Source: QQUD01 sp039029915
GTDB taxonomy: Bacteria; Chloroflexota; Anaerolineae; Promineifilales; Promineifilaceae
Length of the DNA stretch: 13,677 nt
Direction: 5' to 3'
NCBI GenBank assembly: GCA_039029915.1
Contig: JBCCFD010000191.1
Span: 1-13,677, forward strand
The translations under genes were made by a program, and so were the position numbers. The notes under the pieces are model-generated. The model did not search any database and was not told the DNA's origin. It saw nothing but the letters and a program-made list of their open reading frames with translations. Positions 1 through 7,139 of the stretch are shown here, piece by piece (position 1 is the stretch's first letter; every line of letters starts with the position of its first letter).

Positions 1-766
1 CGGGAACATTATTCTCAACAATGTAATTAACGGCCGTTTCGATATCAGCAACGCTGGCTTCAGCTTCGGTTGAAATACCCTGTGGGGCGAATACTTCAAG
101 ATCATAAGCTAGCCCTAAATATTGAAAGGCATCGTGGGCGGTGACCACTTTACGCTGCTCTGCCGGAATACTGCTGTATGCGGCTTTGGCATACGCATCA
201 AGCGCCTCTAGTTCGGCGGTATAAGCTTCGTAGTTGGCTTCGTAAACGGCCGTATTGTCCGGATCTGTTTCAACGAGTACATCTCGAATAGCCCCGGCTA
301 CGAAACTCCAGCGACCAACATCACCCCAAACATGGGGGTCAGCCGTTCCGGCCTCGCCACCAATTTCATCGACTATCAAGTCGCTCGGAATCGATTCGGC
401 GACGGCTACAACTGGAATACCCTGATCTTCACCGATTTGTTCCATAACGTCGGCCATTTGCGCTTCCAAATTGAGACCACTGTAAAGAATGATGTCGGCG
501 TTTTGGAACGCTTCTAGATCGCTTTCAACCGGCACATAGAGGTGGGGGTCAACGCCCTCACCTAGAAGCAGCTGGACGTTAGCCTGGTCGCCGACTATAT
601 TTTGGGCGACATCCTGTACCTGGCCGATGGTAGCTACGATAGTGAGCGAGTCGGTACTGGTTTCGGATTCGCTGGTTGGATTGGTTTCGGTTGCGCCACC
701 GCAGGCGACCGCCAGCAACAGGATTATCACCAGAGAAATAATTGAAATGGTTTTTTGTCTTATCAT
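1..766 (-). CDS. Metal ABC transporter substrate-binding lipoprotein (TroA/ZnuA/MntC type), C-terminus outside window
   Basis: This is a partial gene: 255 codons are visible and the rest lies beyond the left edge. It should bind Mn2+ or Zn2+ outside the membrane and deliver it to an ABC permease. Residues 1-22 form a lipoprotein signal peptide (basic MIRQK, hydrophobic core, LAVAC with Cys22), followed by a Ser/Thr/Glu-rich linker to about residue 40. Three ligand histidines of the cluster A-I family sit in their usual contexts: His75 (DPHLYVP), His145 (DPHVWGD) and His211 (TAHDAFQYL). The fourth ligand, an Asp or Glu, would lie outside the window. The start at 766 is fixed by the signal peptide; a purine-rich AAGAGGAAA lies upstream at long spacing. 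The regulator gene ends 35 bp upstream on the same strand, so the two are probably co-transcribed. Permease and ATPase genes are expected further left. The regulator's manganese-type ligands favour Mn over Zn (inference). Confidence 0.93.
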   Translation of the reverse strand, partial: MIRQKTISIISLVIILLLAVACGGATETNPTSESETSTDSLTIVATIGQVQDVAQNIVGDQANVQLLLGEGVDPHLYVPVESDLEAFQNADIILYSGLNLEAQMADVMEQIGEDQGIPVVAVAESIPSDLIVDEIGGEAGTADPHVWGDVGRWSFVAGAIRDVLVETDPDNTAVYEANYEAYTAELEALDAYAKAAYSSIPAEQRKVVTAHDAFQYLGLAYDLEVFAPQGISTEAEASVADIETAVNYIVENNVP

Positions 767-801
767 GGTCTTTGAAATTTCCTCTTAAAGTTGGTTGTGA
801 T

Positions 802-1494
802 TTATTCTCTCGGGAGTTCAGCCCCTTCGAGAGGCTTATTAACAAATATTTGTTGTGCCATGGATGCTTTTAACTGTATGGGTTTATGGCTCACCCCTTG
901 CACTAAAACGTGCATGGTTCCATCCGGTAGGCGTTTTTGGATCTTTATACTTGTGCCGGGTCTTAGATTGTGCTGCGCTAGGTAGCGCAACGTTTTGCTC
1001 TCTTCATCACGTACACGGGTGATAGTTGCAGGCTGATTGATGGAAAGGGTGGGTAATGGTTGTTCATCTACCCTAGTAACCTTCAAATCAGCTGTTGGTA
1101 TGGGCTGCCCGTGAGGGCTTTGTTTTGGATCACCTAGTAAGCGAGATACCTTTTCAACAAATTCCGGCGTGACAGCGTGCTCCAATAGCTCTGCTTCCTC
1201 GTGAACTTCATCCCAGCCGTAGTTGAGATTTTCGACCAAAAAGAGCTCAATTAGACGATGGCGTCGAATCACTCTGAGAGCGACCTTCTCCCCTTCGTTT
1301 GTTAACGTTGCCCCTTGATGCTTTTGATAATTCACCAATGGTGGGGATGTTTTCGCCAGCTTTTGGAGCATATTGGTAACAGAAGCTGGCGTTACATCTA
1401 GAATTTCAGCCAGATCACACGTTGCCGCTGTGCCAGAACGTTGGGATAGCTTGTATATATTTTTGAGATAATCTTCCTGTGCAATTGTTTTCAT
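802..1494 (-). CDS. mntR: DtxR/MntR-family metal-dependent transcriptional repressor
   Basis: A 230-aa full-length DtxR-family protein. Residues 1-65 form the winged helix-turn-helix, residues 70-140 the metal-binding and dimerisation domain (HRLIELFLVE, HEEAELLEHAV), and residues 150-225 an SH3-like FeoA-type domain. Metal residues align with DtxR numbering: His79, Glu83, His98, Glu105 and His106 are all present. DtxR's Met10 is replaced by an aspartate (Asp8 in an EDYL context, as in MntR), and its Cys102 by Glu102. These two changes are the pattern of manganese-responsive members, so Mn2+ is the more likely co-repressor, although MntR's Glu11 is a Lys here. It heads an operon with the metal-binding lipoprotein gene. 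Two tandem operator-like dyads overlap its promoter, which indicates autorepression. No clear Shine-Dalgarno precedes the ATG. Confidence 0.93.
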   Translation of the reverse strand: MKTIAQEDYLKNIYKLSQRSGTAATCDLAEILDVTPASVTNMLQKLAKTSPPLVNYQKHQGATLTNEGEKVALRVIRRHRLIELFLVENLNYGWDEVHEEAELLEHAVTPEFVEKVSRLLGDPKQSPHGQPIPTADLKVTRVDEQPLPTLSINQPATITRVRDEESKTLRYLAQHNLRPGTSIKIQKRLPDGTMHVLVQGVSHKPIQLKASMAQQIFVNKPLEGAELPRE

Positions 1495-1514
1495 TTGTTT
1501 TCTCGAAAATAAAA

Positions 1515-1546
1515 TTTAGCCACGCCTAAATTTAGTTGCACCTAAT
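1515..1546 (-). promoter_or_regulatory. Tandem DtxR/MntR-type operators
   Basis: Two adjacent 16-bp dyads share one geometry, TTTAG-N6-CTAAA. The first (1515-1530, TTTAGCCACGCCTAAA) is perfect in its 5-bp arms. The second (1531-1546, TTTAGTTGCACCTAAT) follows with no gap and has one mismatch. TTTAG/CTAAA half-sites are usual for DtxR-family repressors. The pair covers the -10 box and the expected transcription start of the regulator gene. Binding by the metal-loaded repressor would therefore block transcription of the regulator and transporter operon. Confidence 0.7.
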
Positions 1547-1572
1547 TTTATATTTTGTTGTGAAAAAGTCAA
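1545..1572 (-). promoter_or_regulatory. Sigma-70-type promoter of the metal-uptake operon
   Basis: Read on the minus strand, TTGACT (1572-1567) and TAAAAT (1550-1545) are separated by 16 bp. The start site would fall near 1538, about 44 nt upstream of the regulator's ATG and inside the second operator dyad. Confidence 0.6.
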
Positions 1573-1764
1573 GTCTGACATATTTTTTGTAAGAAATTAG
1601 GAATAAAGTCCTACTGTTCCGCCTATCATCAAATGATGGTATTTAAATTGAACAGAATTTGAGGGTTCGTCCCACTTTTGGCAATCAGTATTCATCAAAT
1701 TCGATTAGATAAACCAGTGGGTATTACAGGTAGTTGTAATGAGAATGAGTAAGAGGAATTCGAG

Positions 1765-1938
1765 ATGAAGTTTTTAGCAAGTAAAAGAGAAGACGGGCAG
1801 GGTTTAGTTGAGTATGCGATGATTTTAGTGTTTGTCGCTGTTGTTGTTATTGGGGCATTAACCCTTTTAGGTCCTCAGCTTGGCAATATTTACAGCACAA
1901 TTACCACTTGTGTGCCACCAACACCTGCTTGTAGCTAA
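1765..1938 (+). CDS. Flp/Fap-type (type IVb) pilin, orphan small gene
   Basis: A 57-aa protein beginning MKFLASKREDGQGLVEY. It has the class III prepilin signature: a short basic leader ending at Gly11, then a +1 residue, Glu at +5 and Tyr at +6 (QGLVEY), followed by about 20 hydrophobic residues (AMILVFVAVVVIGALTLL). Cleavage by a TadV/CpaA-type peptidase after Gly11 would leave a pilin of about 46 residues. The C-terminal tail contains two Cys (CVPPTPAC) that could form a small disulfide loop. AGAGG lies 8-10 nt upstream of the ATG. No other tad/cpa genes are in the window, so its assembly machinery must be elsewhere. A strong hairpin terminator follows, so it appears to be a single-gene transcript. 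Confidence 0.88.
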   Translation: MKFLASKREDGQGLVEYAMILVFVAVVVIGALTLLGPQLGNIYSTITTCVPPTPACS

Positions 1939-1996
1939 CCATTGACCTAACTTGAGCTGATTTATAAACTAACCAAACAAATAGCATTTGGAATGC

Positions 1997-2063
1997 GCGC
2001 CGAGATTATTAAGTAGACTTTTAACTTTTAAAATTTACTTAATAATCTCGGCGCATTTTGTGT
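1997..2063 (+). terminator. Strong hairpin terminator after the pilin gene
   Basis: A perfect 19-bp inverted repeat, with left arm GCGCCGAGATTATTAAGTA (1997-2015) and its complement at 2036-2054, encloses a 20-nt loop. It is followed by a T-rich stretch (ATTTTGTGTTT). The pairing resumes for five more bases (AATGC) if two extra bases on the left are bulged. It lies between the pilin gene and the promoter of the next operon, so it insulates the two. Confidence 0.8.
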
Positions 2064-2092
2064 TTCTATCATTGGGTAAGGCATTGTTGTGT

Positions 2093-2106
2093 TATAATTG
2101 CCGCTT
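2093..2106 (+). promoter_or_regulatory. Extended -10 promoter giving a leaderless transcript
   Basis: A consensus TATAAT (2093-2098) lies 8 nt before the ATG at 2107. Transcription would start at or within two bases of the start codon, and there is no room for a Shine-Dalgarno. A weak -35 candidate, TTGGGT (2072-2077), has a short 15-bp spacer. The same -10-to-ATG spacing is seen before the acetyltransferase gene at 12894. Confidence 0.6.
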
Positions 2107-2661
2107 ATGACACTGCCCAATTTAGAAACGATTATTTCATATCTCACGATTGTTGCTGCAATATTTGGCGCATTGCTGGCAGCGCTCTGGTTGAGTCTGA
2201 TTATCTGGGCATTTCGCGACATGCGGGCCCGATCTCGTGACCCGTTTGCTCAAATTTTAGCGGGGCTTGTCGTAGCAGCATTGCCTATCGTTGGTGTCAT
2301 TATTTACCTCATTTTGCGTCCCCCTGAAACTTTAGCTGAGGCTTATGAACGCGCCTTAGAAGAAGAGGCCCTTCTTCAAGAAATCGAAGAACGGCCGTCT
2401 TGCCCGGGCTGCTCTCGGACTATGAATCCAAACTGGATTTTATGCCCCTATTGCCACACCCGACTCAAAAAAGCGTGCCAAGATTGCAACTCTTTACTTG
2501 ACCTACAGTGGAACTTATGCCCCTTCTGTGGAAATCATCACGTTGACCCCTATAAAGCGAACTCCCCGGAGGCGGTGGCTGTTGATGAGATTCAGGTCAA
2601 CGGCCGTTCTGAGCCACCTGTCTCCGTAGAACCCTCCCAAACGTTAGAAGACGTCCTCTAA
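2107..2661 (+). CDS. Membrane-anchored double zinc-ribbon protein
   Basis: A 184-aa protein of unknown role. Residues 8-36 form a long hydrophobic segment and residues 48-70 a second one (LVVAALPIVGVIIYLIL) ending in RPPETLAEAYERAL. This resembles the PLDc_N-like membrane hairpins found in Chloroflexota and cyanobacteria. An acidic helix (about 76-96) links to two zinc-ribbon half-site pairs: Cys99/Cys102 with Cys113/Cys116, and Cys124/Cys127 with Cys138/Cys141. The tail after about residue 150 is low-complexity. The start is set at ATG 2107: the in-frame TTG at 2098 overlaps the -10 box and would not be transcribed in full. It heads a five-gene operon; the next gene begins 18 bp downstream. 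An adaptor or scaffold role at the membrane is only a guess. Confidence 0.85.
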   Translation: MTLPNLETIISYLTIVAAIFGALLAALWLSLIIWAFRDMRARSRDPFAQILAGLVVAALPIVGVIIYLILRPPETLAEAYERALEEEALLQEIEERPSCPGCSRTMNPNWILCPYCHTRLKKACQDCNSLLDLQWNLCPFCGNHHVDPYKANSPEAVAVDEIQVNGRSEPPVSVEPSQTLEDVL

Positions 2662-2679
2662 AACAGTTAAGGAATTAAA

Positions 2680-3282
2680 ATGAAAACCCAAACAAGTTAC
2701 AATTTTGTAAAACAGCTTGCTTCTCGACTGTTTTTGCCTCACTTGCTATTTCTTGTGGTCATTGCCGGTTGTTCGACCACCGAAGAGCCACCTGTCTCAG
2801 ACCCGACCGCCGTTCCTGAAGAGGTGGTTACTGAGCCAACAAACACGGCCGTTCCGACAGCTGAACCGGTCGAAGAACCCCCACCAACTCTGACACCGCC
2901 GCCCCCGCCCAGCACGGCGGGCGCAGGGGACGCTGATGTCCTGTTTGTGTCAGCCCGCATGACGGGTGAAAATGTGTGGAGCTTTTCCGTAACCGTTGAG
3001 CATCTTGATACCGGTTGGGAAGATTATGCTGATGGCTGGGATGTGGTCTTGCCGGACGGTACCGTGCTCTTACCAAACCCGGATAACCCTTTCACCCGCT
3101 TGCTGCTTCATCCTCATGAGAATGAGCAACCGTTTACCCGCAACCAGAGTAATATTATGATTCCGGCTGAAATCACCCAGGTCACTGTACGCGCTCACGA
3201 TCTTGTGGATGGCTTTGGTGGGCAAGAGGTAGTGGTTGATTTAACGGCCGTTTCTGGCGAAAATTTTGAGGTAGACCGGTAG
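2680..3282 (+). CDS. Lipoprotein with Thr/Pro-rich linker and a conserved-looking C-terminal domain
   Basis: A 200-aa secreted lipoprotein of unknown function. The signal peptide ends in VIAGC, with Cys31 as the lipidated residue. Residues 32-85 form a disordered linker of Pro, Thr, Glu and Val with a run of prolines. The C-terminal portion (about 88-200) is rich in beta-strand-like sequence (WSFSVTVEH, DGWDVVLPDG, ITQVTVRAHD, EVVVDLTAV) and looks like a small beta-sandwich outside the cell. A good Shine-Dalgarno, AAGGA, lies 6 nt before the ATG. The stop is 2 bp from the ATG of the ClC gene, so translation of the two is probably coupled and the lipoprotein could be an accessory subunit (inference). 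I do not recognise a named family. Confidence 0.82.
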   Translation: MKTQTSYNFVKQLASRLFLPHLLFLVVIAGCSTTEEPPVSDPTAVPEEVVTEPTNTAVPTAEPVEEPPPTLTPPPPPSTAGAGDADVLFVSARMTGENVWSFSVTVEHLDTGWEDYADGWDVVLPDGTVLLPNPDNPFTRLLLHPHENEQPFTRNQSNIMIPAEITQVTVRAHDLVDGFGGQEVVVDLTAVSGENFEVDR

Positions 3283-3284
3283 AG

Positions 3285-5192
3285 ATGCGCTCCATATTCA
3301 AACCCCTTTTAGATACAGTTAAATATTTAAATATTGTCCGTAACTTACCCGACTATTTTGATGAAGAAGAGCGGCGGCTCGTGTTTCAATCATTTGTGAT
3401 TGGGGTTGTTGTTTGGGCCATTGTATTTGTCCTAAAAGAAGCGGTTCACGTTGGGTTTGAAACAACACTTCACTGGCTTGAAGAAGCCCCAACTCCATTT
3501 TTGGTGTTTGTCCCCTTGCTTATTGGGGCCGTTTTGGTTGCTTTTATTGCCAATACAAATTCGTCCAAAATCCATTATAAAGATGCGGATGGACACATTC
3601 ACGAACTGCTTGATGTAGAAGGTGACGGACTAGAGCGGACCATTTCACTCTACTACGCGTCAGAATCTAGTTTTGAACAGGCATTGAAGGGGCAAGAGGG
3701 TGTTGAAGCCCGCTGGGAGCTACCGACCTTCTCCCTAGCCGTGCGTAAATTTGTGGCCACACTCATCACATTAGGAAGCGGGGGCAGTGGCGGCCTTGAG
3801 GCGAGCGTGACGCTTATTGGTGAGAGCGTATCTTCTGGCTTGTTTAAACCATGGTCGGTGGTTTCACAGGCCCAAGAGCGTAATAAATACGTCAATCGCA
3901 TTTTGCGCTGGTGGCAGCCTGACAACCCTGATGATTTGCAGACGGCTCAGCTTAGCGGGATTGCGGCAGCGGTGGCTGTGCTGCTAGGGGCACCATTTGC
4001 AGCCGCTTTTTTTGCCACTGAGGTCATGTACCGCCAACGGCCGTTAATTGAAAAGCTGGTCTATTCCCTCATCTCCGCGCTGGTGGCTTTTTTTCTCACC
4101 GATATTTTTACGGATGGCCATACCGCTATCTTTGAAGTTGAAAACCGAATTGTTCCCCCCAGCAGCGGTCGCTACTTTGGTGCCTTGCTAATTCTTGGTG
4201 TCCTCATCTCCTTGGTGAGTATCTATTTTGGCCGCCTGCGCAAAAGTTTCGATGAAACATTTCATCATCGCCAACCCAACATTTGGCGGCGTCATCTGAC
4301 GGGTGCGGCTGTTACGGCTACGGTAGCCGTGATTGTTTATTACGTAGTTCGCTTTTTAGTTCCGCAAACCGAAGGCCAAGAAATTAATGGTCTTGAACTA
4401 GTACTCGGCCCGGGCGAGGGGGTTATTAACGCCGCACTGGCTGGGGAACTAACGATGGCCATTGCCTTAATCGCTCTCATTGCCAAAATCGTGGCAACTT
4501 TAGCCACCGTTGGCTCGGGCGGCTCCGCGGGTTTGCTTGTACCGTCGCTCTTTTTTAGCACCATGGTGGCCACGGCCGTTTCCCAATTTTTCCCTGAGCT
4601 ACATCCAATGACCCTGATTATCCCGGCAATGACGGCCAGCCTAGCCTCCATTGTCAATGTGCCCTTGGCTGCTATTTTGTTTACGGTCGAGCTATACGGT
4701 ACGCAATACATGGTGCCCGCTATTTTGATGCTTATTGTGACGACTGTTTTTGCTCATGACAATACCATTTATCGCACTCAGCGGGAGCGATACAGCGGGC
4801 GGCAAATTATGCCCGGCGTCAGCAGTCGGCGCGTTTTGGTGCCCGCCCAGTGGGTTGGCAAAACTTTGATCGAACTCGACTTCCGCAATCGCTTTGAATT
4901 GAATGTGATTGGGTTTATGGAGCGCCGCAATGAAACTGGCTTACCGCAAGTGCATGTTGGCATGTCGGCTGAAAACATCCTTGAAGAAGGGGATGTGCTG
5001 GTTGTATTGGGTGAGGATGAAAAGCTGGATGCGGTTGAGCAGCATATCAAGGCACTCTATTTTGAGCCAGCTCAGACTGAGGAAAGCGAGACGGCACCCA
5101 CGGCTGAGCCAGCAGATGAGCCACAGCCAGACTCTCAAGAATCTGATGCTGATGATTCATCGTCGTCACCCAATGCGGAAGAGGTTGAATAA
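3285..5192 (+). CDS. ClC-family chloride channel with C-terminal RCK_C (TrkA-C) domain
   Basis: A 635-aa inner-membrane ClC protein. The membrane core spans about residues 35-490 and an RCK_C/TrkA-C ligand-binding domain about 513-590, followed by a 45-residue acidic Ser-rich tail. Conserved elements are GSGGSGGLEASV (164-175; Glu172 aligns with the gating Glu148 of E. coli ClC), GAPFAAAFFATEV (235-247) and GSGGSAGLLVPSL (410-422, the GxFxP region). The internal proton glutamate (E. coli Glu203) aligns with Val247, as in channel-type rather than antiporter-type members. The usual GSGIP motif expected near residues 85-115 is not recognisable; a hydrophilic stretch (HYKDADGHIHELLDVEGDG) occupies that place. 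No strong Shine-Dalgarno is present, so translation is probably coupled to the lipoprotein 2 bp upstream. The stop overlaps the methyltransferase start by one base (TAATG). Confidence 0.92.
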   Translation: MRSIFKPLLDTVKYLNIVRNLPDYFDEEERRLVFQSFVIGVVVWAIVFVLKEAVHVGFETTLHWLEEAPTPFLVFVPLLIGAVLVAFIANTNSSKIHYKDADGHIHELLDVEGDGLERTISLYYASESSFEQALKGQEGVEARWELPTFSLAVRKFVATLITLGSGGSGGLEASVTLIGESVSSGLFKPWSVVSQAQERNKYVNRILRWWQPDNPDDLQTAQLSGIAAAVAVLLGAPFAAAFFATEVMYRQRPLIEKLVYSLISALVAFFLTDIFTDGHTAIFEVENRIVPPSSGRYFGALLILGVLISLVSIYFGRLRKSFDETFHHRQPNIWRRHLTGAAVTATVAVIVYYVVRFLVPQTEGQEINGLELVLGPGEGVINAALAGELTMAIALIALIAKIVATLATVGSGGSAGLLVPSLFFSTMVATAVSQFFPELHPMTLIIPAMTASLASIVNVPLAAILFTVELYGTQYMVPAILMLIVTTVFAHDNTIYRTQRERYSGRQIMPGVSSRRVLVPAQWVGKTLIELDFRNRFELNVIGFMERRNETGLPQVHVGMSAENILEEGDVLVVLGEDEKLDAVEQHIKALYFEPAQTEESETAPTAEPADEPQPDSQESDADDSSSSPNAEEVE

Positions 5193-5890
5193 TGCCAGAT
5201 TACGGCCGTATTTATCAAACGGAAGCCGAACGGTATCATCGCTTGGTGTCTCGTGAAGATTATGAAGGGAATTTACTAAACACGATTGCCCAAATACGGC
5301 CGTTGACCGAGCAAACTGTTGTCGAATTTGGAGCAGGAACGGGACGCCTCACCACAATGTTAGCTCCCCAAATTAAACAGCTTTTTGCTTTTGATAATTC
5401 TCAGCACATGCTGCAAACAGCATTGACAAACCTCCAAGCAAGCGGTCTTAGAAATTGGCATCTTGCCGTTTCAGATAATCGACACATCCCCCTTCAATCT
5501 CACGTTGCTGATATCACCATAGCCGGGTGGAGCTTTGGGCATTCAATTGGCTGGTACCCTAAATTTTGGAAAAGAGTTGTTGGCAGCATGATTCTGGAGA
5601 TGAAGCGCCTTCTCAAAAGTGGTGGCACAATCATCATCATCGAAACGTTAGGGACGGGGCGAGAAGATCCTCAACCGCCATCACTCTATTTAGAAAACTA
5701 CTACCATTGGCTCGAAACTGAATGGCAAATGAGCACAACTTGGGTGCGGACAGATTACTTATTTCATTCCGTGGCTGAAGCAGAGGAGTTGACTCGATTT
5801 TTCTTTGGTGAAAATATGGCAGATGAAGTTGTAGATAAAGAGATGACGCTTCTGCCAGAGTGTACAGGTTTTTGGTGGATGACGGTATAA
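5192..5890 (+). CDS. Class I SAM-dependent methyltransferase
   Basis: A 232-aa cytoplasmic methyltransferase. The Rossmann core has motif I VVEFGAGTGRLT (43-54), the acidic residue that binds the ribose of SAM in LFAFDNSQHML (Asp68), a motif III/IV region HVADITIAGWSFGHSI (104-119) and a post-motif strand GGTIIIIETLG. The substrate cannot be told from sequence; overall it resembles the UbiE/MenG-like Methyltransf_11/25 superfamily. The start codon shares a base with the stop of the ClC gene and is preceded by GAGG at 7 nt, so translation is coupled. The acpS gene follows after 3 bp. Confidence 0.9.
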   Translation: MPDYGRIYQTEAERYHRLVSREDYEGNLLNTIAQIRPLTEQTVVEFGAGTGRLTTMLAPQIKQLFAFDNSQHMLQTALTNLQASGLRNWHLAVSDNRHIPLQSHVADITIAGWSFGHSIGWYPKFWKRVVGSMILEMKRLLKSGGTIIIIETLGTGREDPQPPSLYLENYYHWLETEWQMSTTWVRTDYLFHSVAEAEELTRFFFGENMADEVVDKEMTLLPECTGFWWMTV

Positions 5891-5893
5891 AAA

Positions 5894-6259
5894 ATGCTTA
5901 GAATTGGTGTCGATATGATTGAGGTGGGTCGCATTAGCCGAGGCGTTGAACGGCACGGCGATCGATTTTATAAGCGGTTCTTTACCCAGCAGGAGGTTGA
6001 TTTTTGTGAAAAGTCACCGCCTCGCTTGGCGGGTCGCTTTGCCGTAAAAGAGGCCGTTGGCAAAGCCTTTGGCACGGGAATTGGGGACGTCAGCTGGCAA
6101 GAAATTGAGATTGTGTGTGATGAGCGGGGACGGCCGTACTTGAAGCTCTATGGCGCAGCTCAAGAACTTGCTGATAAAATGGGGCTGACCACATGGGAGA
6201 TTAGTATCTCACATACAGACGCCCACGCTATCGGCTTTGTGGTAGCGATGAGTAACTAG
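5894..6259 (+). CDS. acpS: Holo-[acyl-carrier-protein] synthase
   Basis: A 121-aa protein of normal AcpS length. It transfers the 4'-phosphopantetheine arm from coenzyme A to the conserved Ser of acyl carrier protein, as needed for fatty acid synthesis. Signature elements are IGVDMIEV at the N-terminus (Asp7, Mg2+ ligand), RFAVKEAVGKAFGTG (Glu53, the second Mg2+ ligand, with the catalytic Lys region) and the C-terminal SISHTDAHAIGFVVA. It is the last gene of the tight plus-strand operon, with 109 bp to the next gene. The start follows the methyltransferase stop by 3 nt with no obvious Shine-Dalgarno, which suggests coupling. Confidence 0.97.
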   Translation: MLRIGVDMIEVGRISRGVERHGDRFYKRFFTQQEVDFCEKSPPRLAGRFAVKEAVGKAFGTGIGDVSWQEIEIVCDERGRPYLKLYGAAQELADKMGLTTWEISISHTDAHAIGFVVAMSN

Positions 6260-6368
6260 ATAAGTGAAACGAAGTTCTGTTTTGAATAGAACGACGGCTT
6301 CAATTTCAAGATATTTTGTGAAATTCACCTAACTCGTTATTCTTCCAATTCCAAAAGATGAGGTATTC

Positions 6369-7130
6369 ATGTCAACTTGGAAAGCAGACGACGGTTCAGA
6401 AATTTACTTTGAGTCCTTTGGTGGAAAAGATAAAAACAAGCCAACGCTTTTATTACTTCCCGGTCTTCTAGGAGCAATTCGGACCCAGTGGCGCAATTTT
6501 ATACAACCTTTAAACAGTGAGTTTCGAATCCTTCTTGTTGATTTAAGAGGACACGGAAAATCAACAAATGAAGGGTCTAACCTGCGCCCTGAAAAAATGG
6601 TTGAAGATATCTTTGGACTTCTCGACGATTTAAAAATTGATCAGCTTCACGTTATGGGGTATAGCTTAGGTGGCTATCTGGGAATGCTTATGGCCTACAC
6701 TGAGCCACTGCGTGTTAAGTCTCTTGTTGCCCACGCCACCAAATTTTACTGGACTGATGAGGCGATTCAGCGTATGAAAGCTCAGCTCGATCCAGATATG
6801 ATGGCCGAAAAAGTGCCGACCTACGCTGATTTGCTGGTCCAGGATCATGGTGCTCGTCAATGGCGGCTATTGGTTCGGCAAGCCGCCGATATGATTATTG
6901 ATCTAAAGACGAATGGGTTAACTGAAGCGATGGCTCGGAAAATACAGTGTCCGACTTTGATTAGCGTTGGTGAGAAAGATGAGTTGGTTAATATTTTGGA
7001 AGCACAAAGATTGAGTGCTGTTTTGCCTAAAGGAGAACTGATAGTTCTGCCGGGTGTTAAACATCCTTTTCAAACGGTCCGCTTCATGCCTTTATTGCCG
7101 ATGGCTCAACATTTCTTTTTAAGCAGCTAG
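6369..7130 (+). CDS. Alpha/beta-hydrolase fold enzyme
   Basis: A 253-aa complete hydrolase. The nucleophile elbow GYSLGG places Ser99, the acid is Asp204 (VGEKDELV) and the base His232 (GVKHPFQ), forming a full catalytic triad. The oxyanion-hole region follows the first core strand (LLLLPGLLG, 27-35), and LLVDLRGHGKS (55-65) is the classic strand-turn of the MhpC/esterase-like group. A short cap domain occupies about 128-185. The substrate is unknown. GAGG lies 6 nt before the ATG. A small hairpin (GTTCT/AGAAC) sits in the upstream gap but lacks a T-run, so read-through from acpS is possible. A PIG-L gene follows after 9 bp and is probably co-transcribed. Confidence 0.9.
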   Translation: MSTWKADDGSEIYFESFGGKDKNKPTLLLLPGLLGAIRTQWRNFIQPLNSEFRILLVDLRGHGKSTNEGSNLRPEKMVEDIFGLLDDLKIDQLHVMGYSLGGYLGMLMAYTEPLRVKSLVAHATKFYWTDEAIQRMKAQLDPDMMAEKVPTYADLLVQDHGARQWRLLVRQAADMIIDLKTNGLTEAMARKIQCPTLISVGEKDELVNILEAQRLSAVLPKGELIVLPGVKHPFQTVRFMPLLPMAQHFFLSS

Positions 7131-7139
7131 GATTTATCC

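Noticed and set aside
332..985. Plus-strand ORFs of about 60 aa at 332-517 and 791-985
   Set aside because: They are antisense to the metal-binding lipoprotein and the regulator gene, have no ribosome-binding site and read as low-quality shadow peptides.
2739..3076. Minus-strand ORFs inside the lipoprotein gene
   Set aside because: They arise from the Pro/Thr-rich linker being read backwards as Gly/Val-rich or Arg/Pro-rich peptides; the plus frame has a signal peptide, lipobox and Shine-Dalgarno.
4909..5256. 115-aa plus ORF overlapping the ClC 3' end and the methyltransferase start
   Set aside because: It is out of frame with two well-supported genes, rich in Met, Arg and Leu, and shows no domain.
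6280..6310. Hairpin GTTCT/AGAAC after acpS as a terminator
   Set aside because: The stem has only 5 pairs with no following T-run, so it is not a convincing intrinsic terminator.
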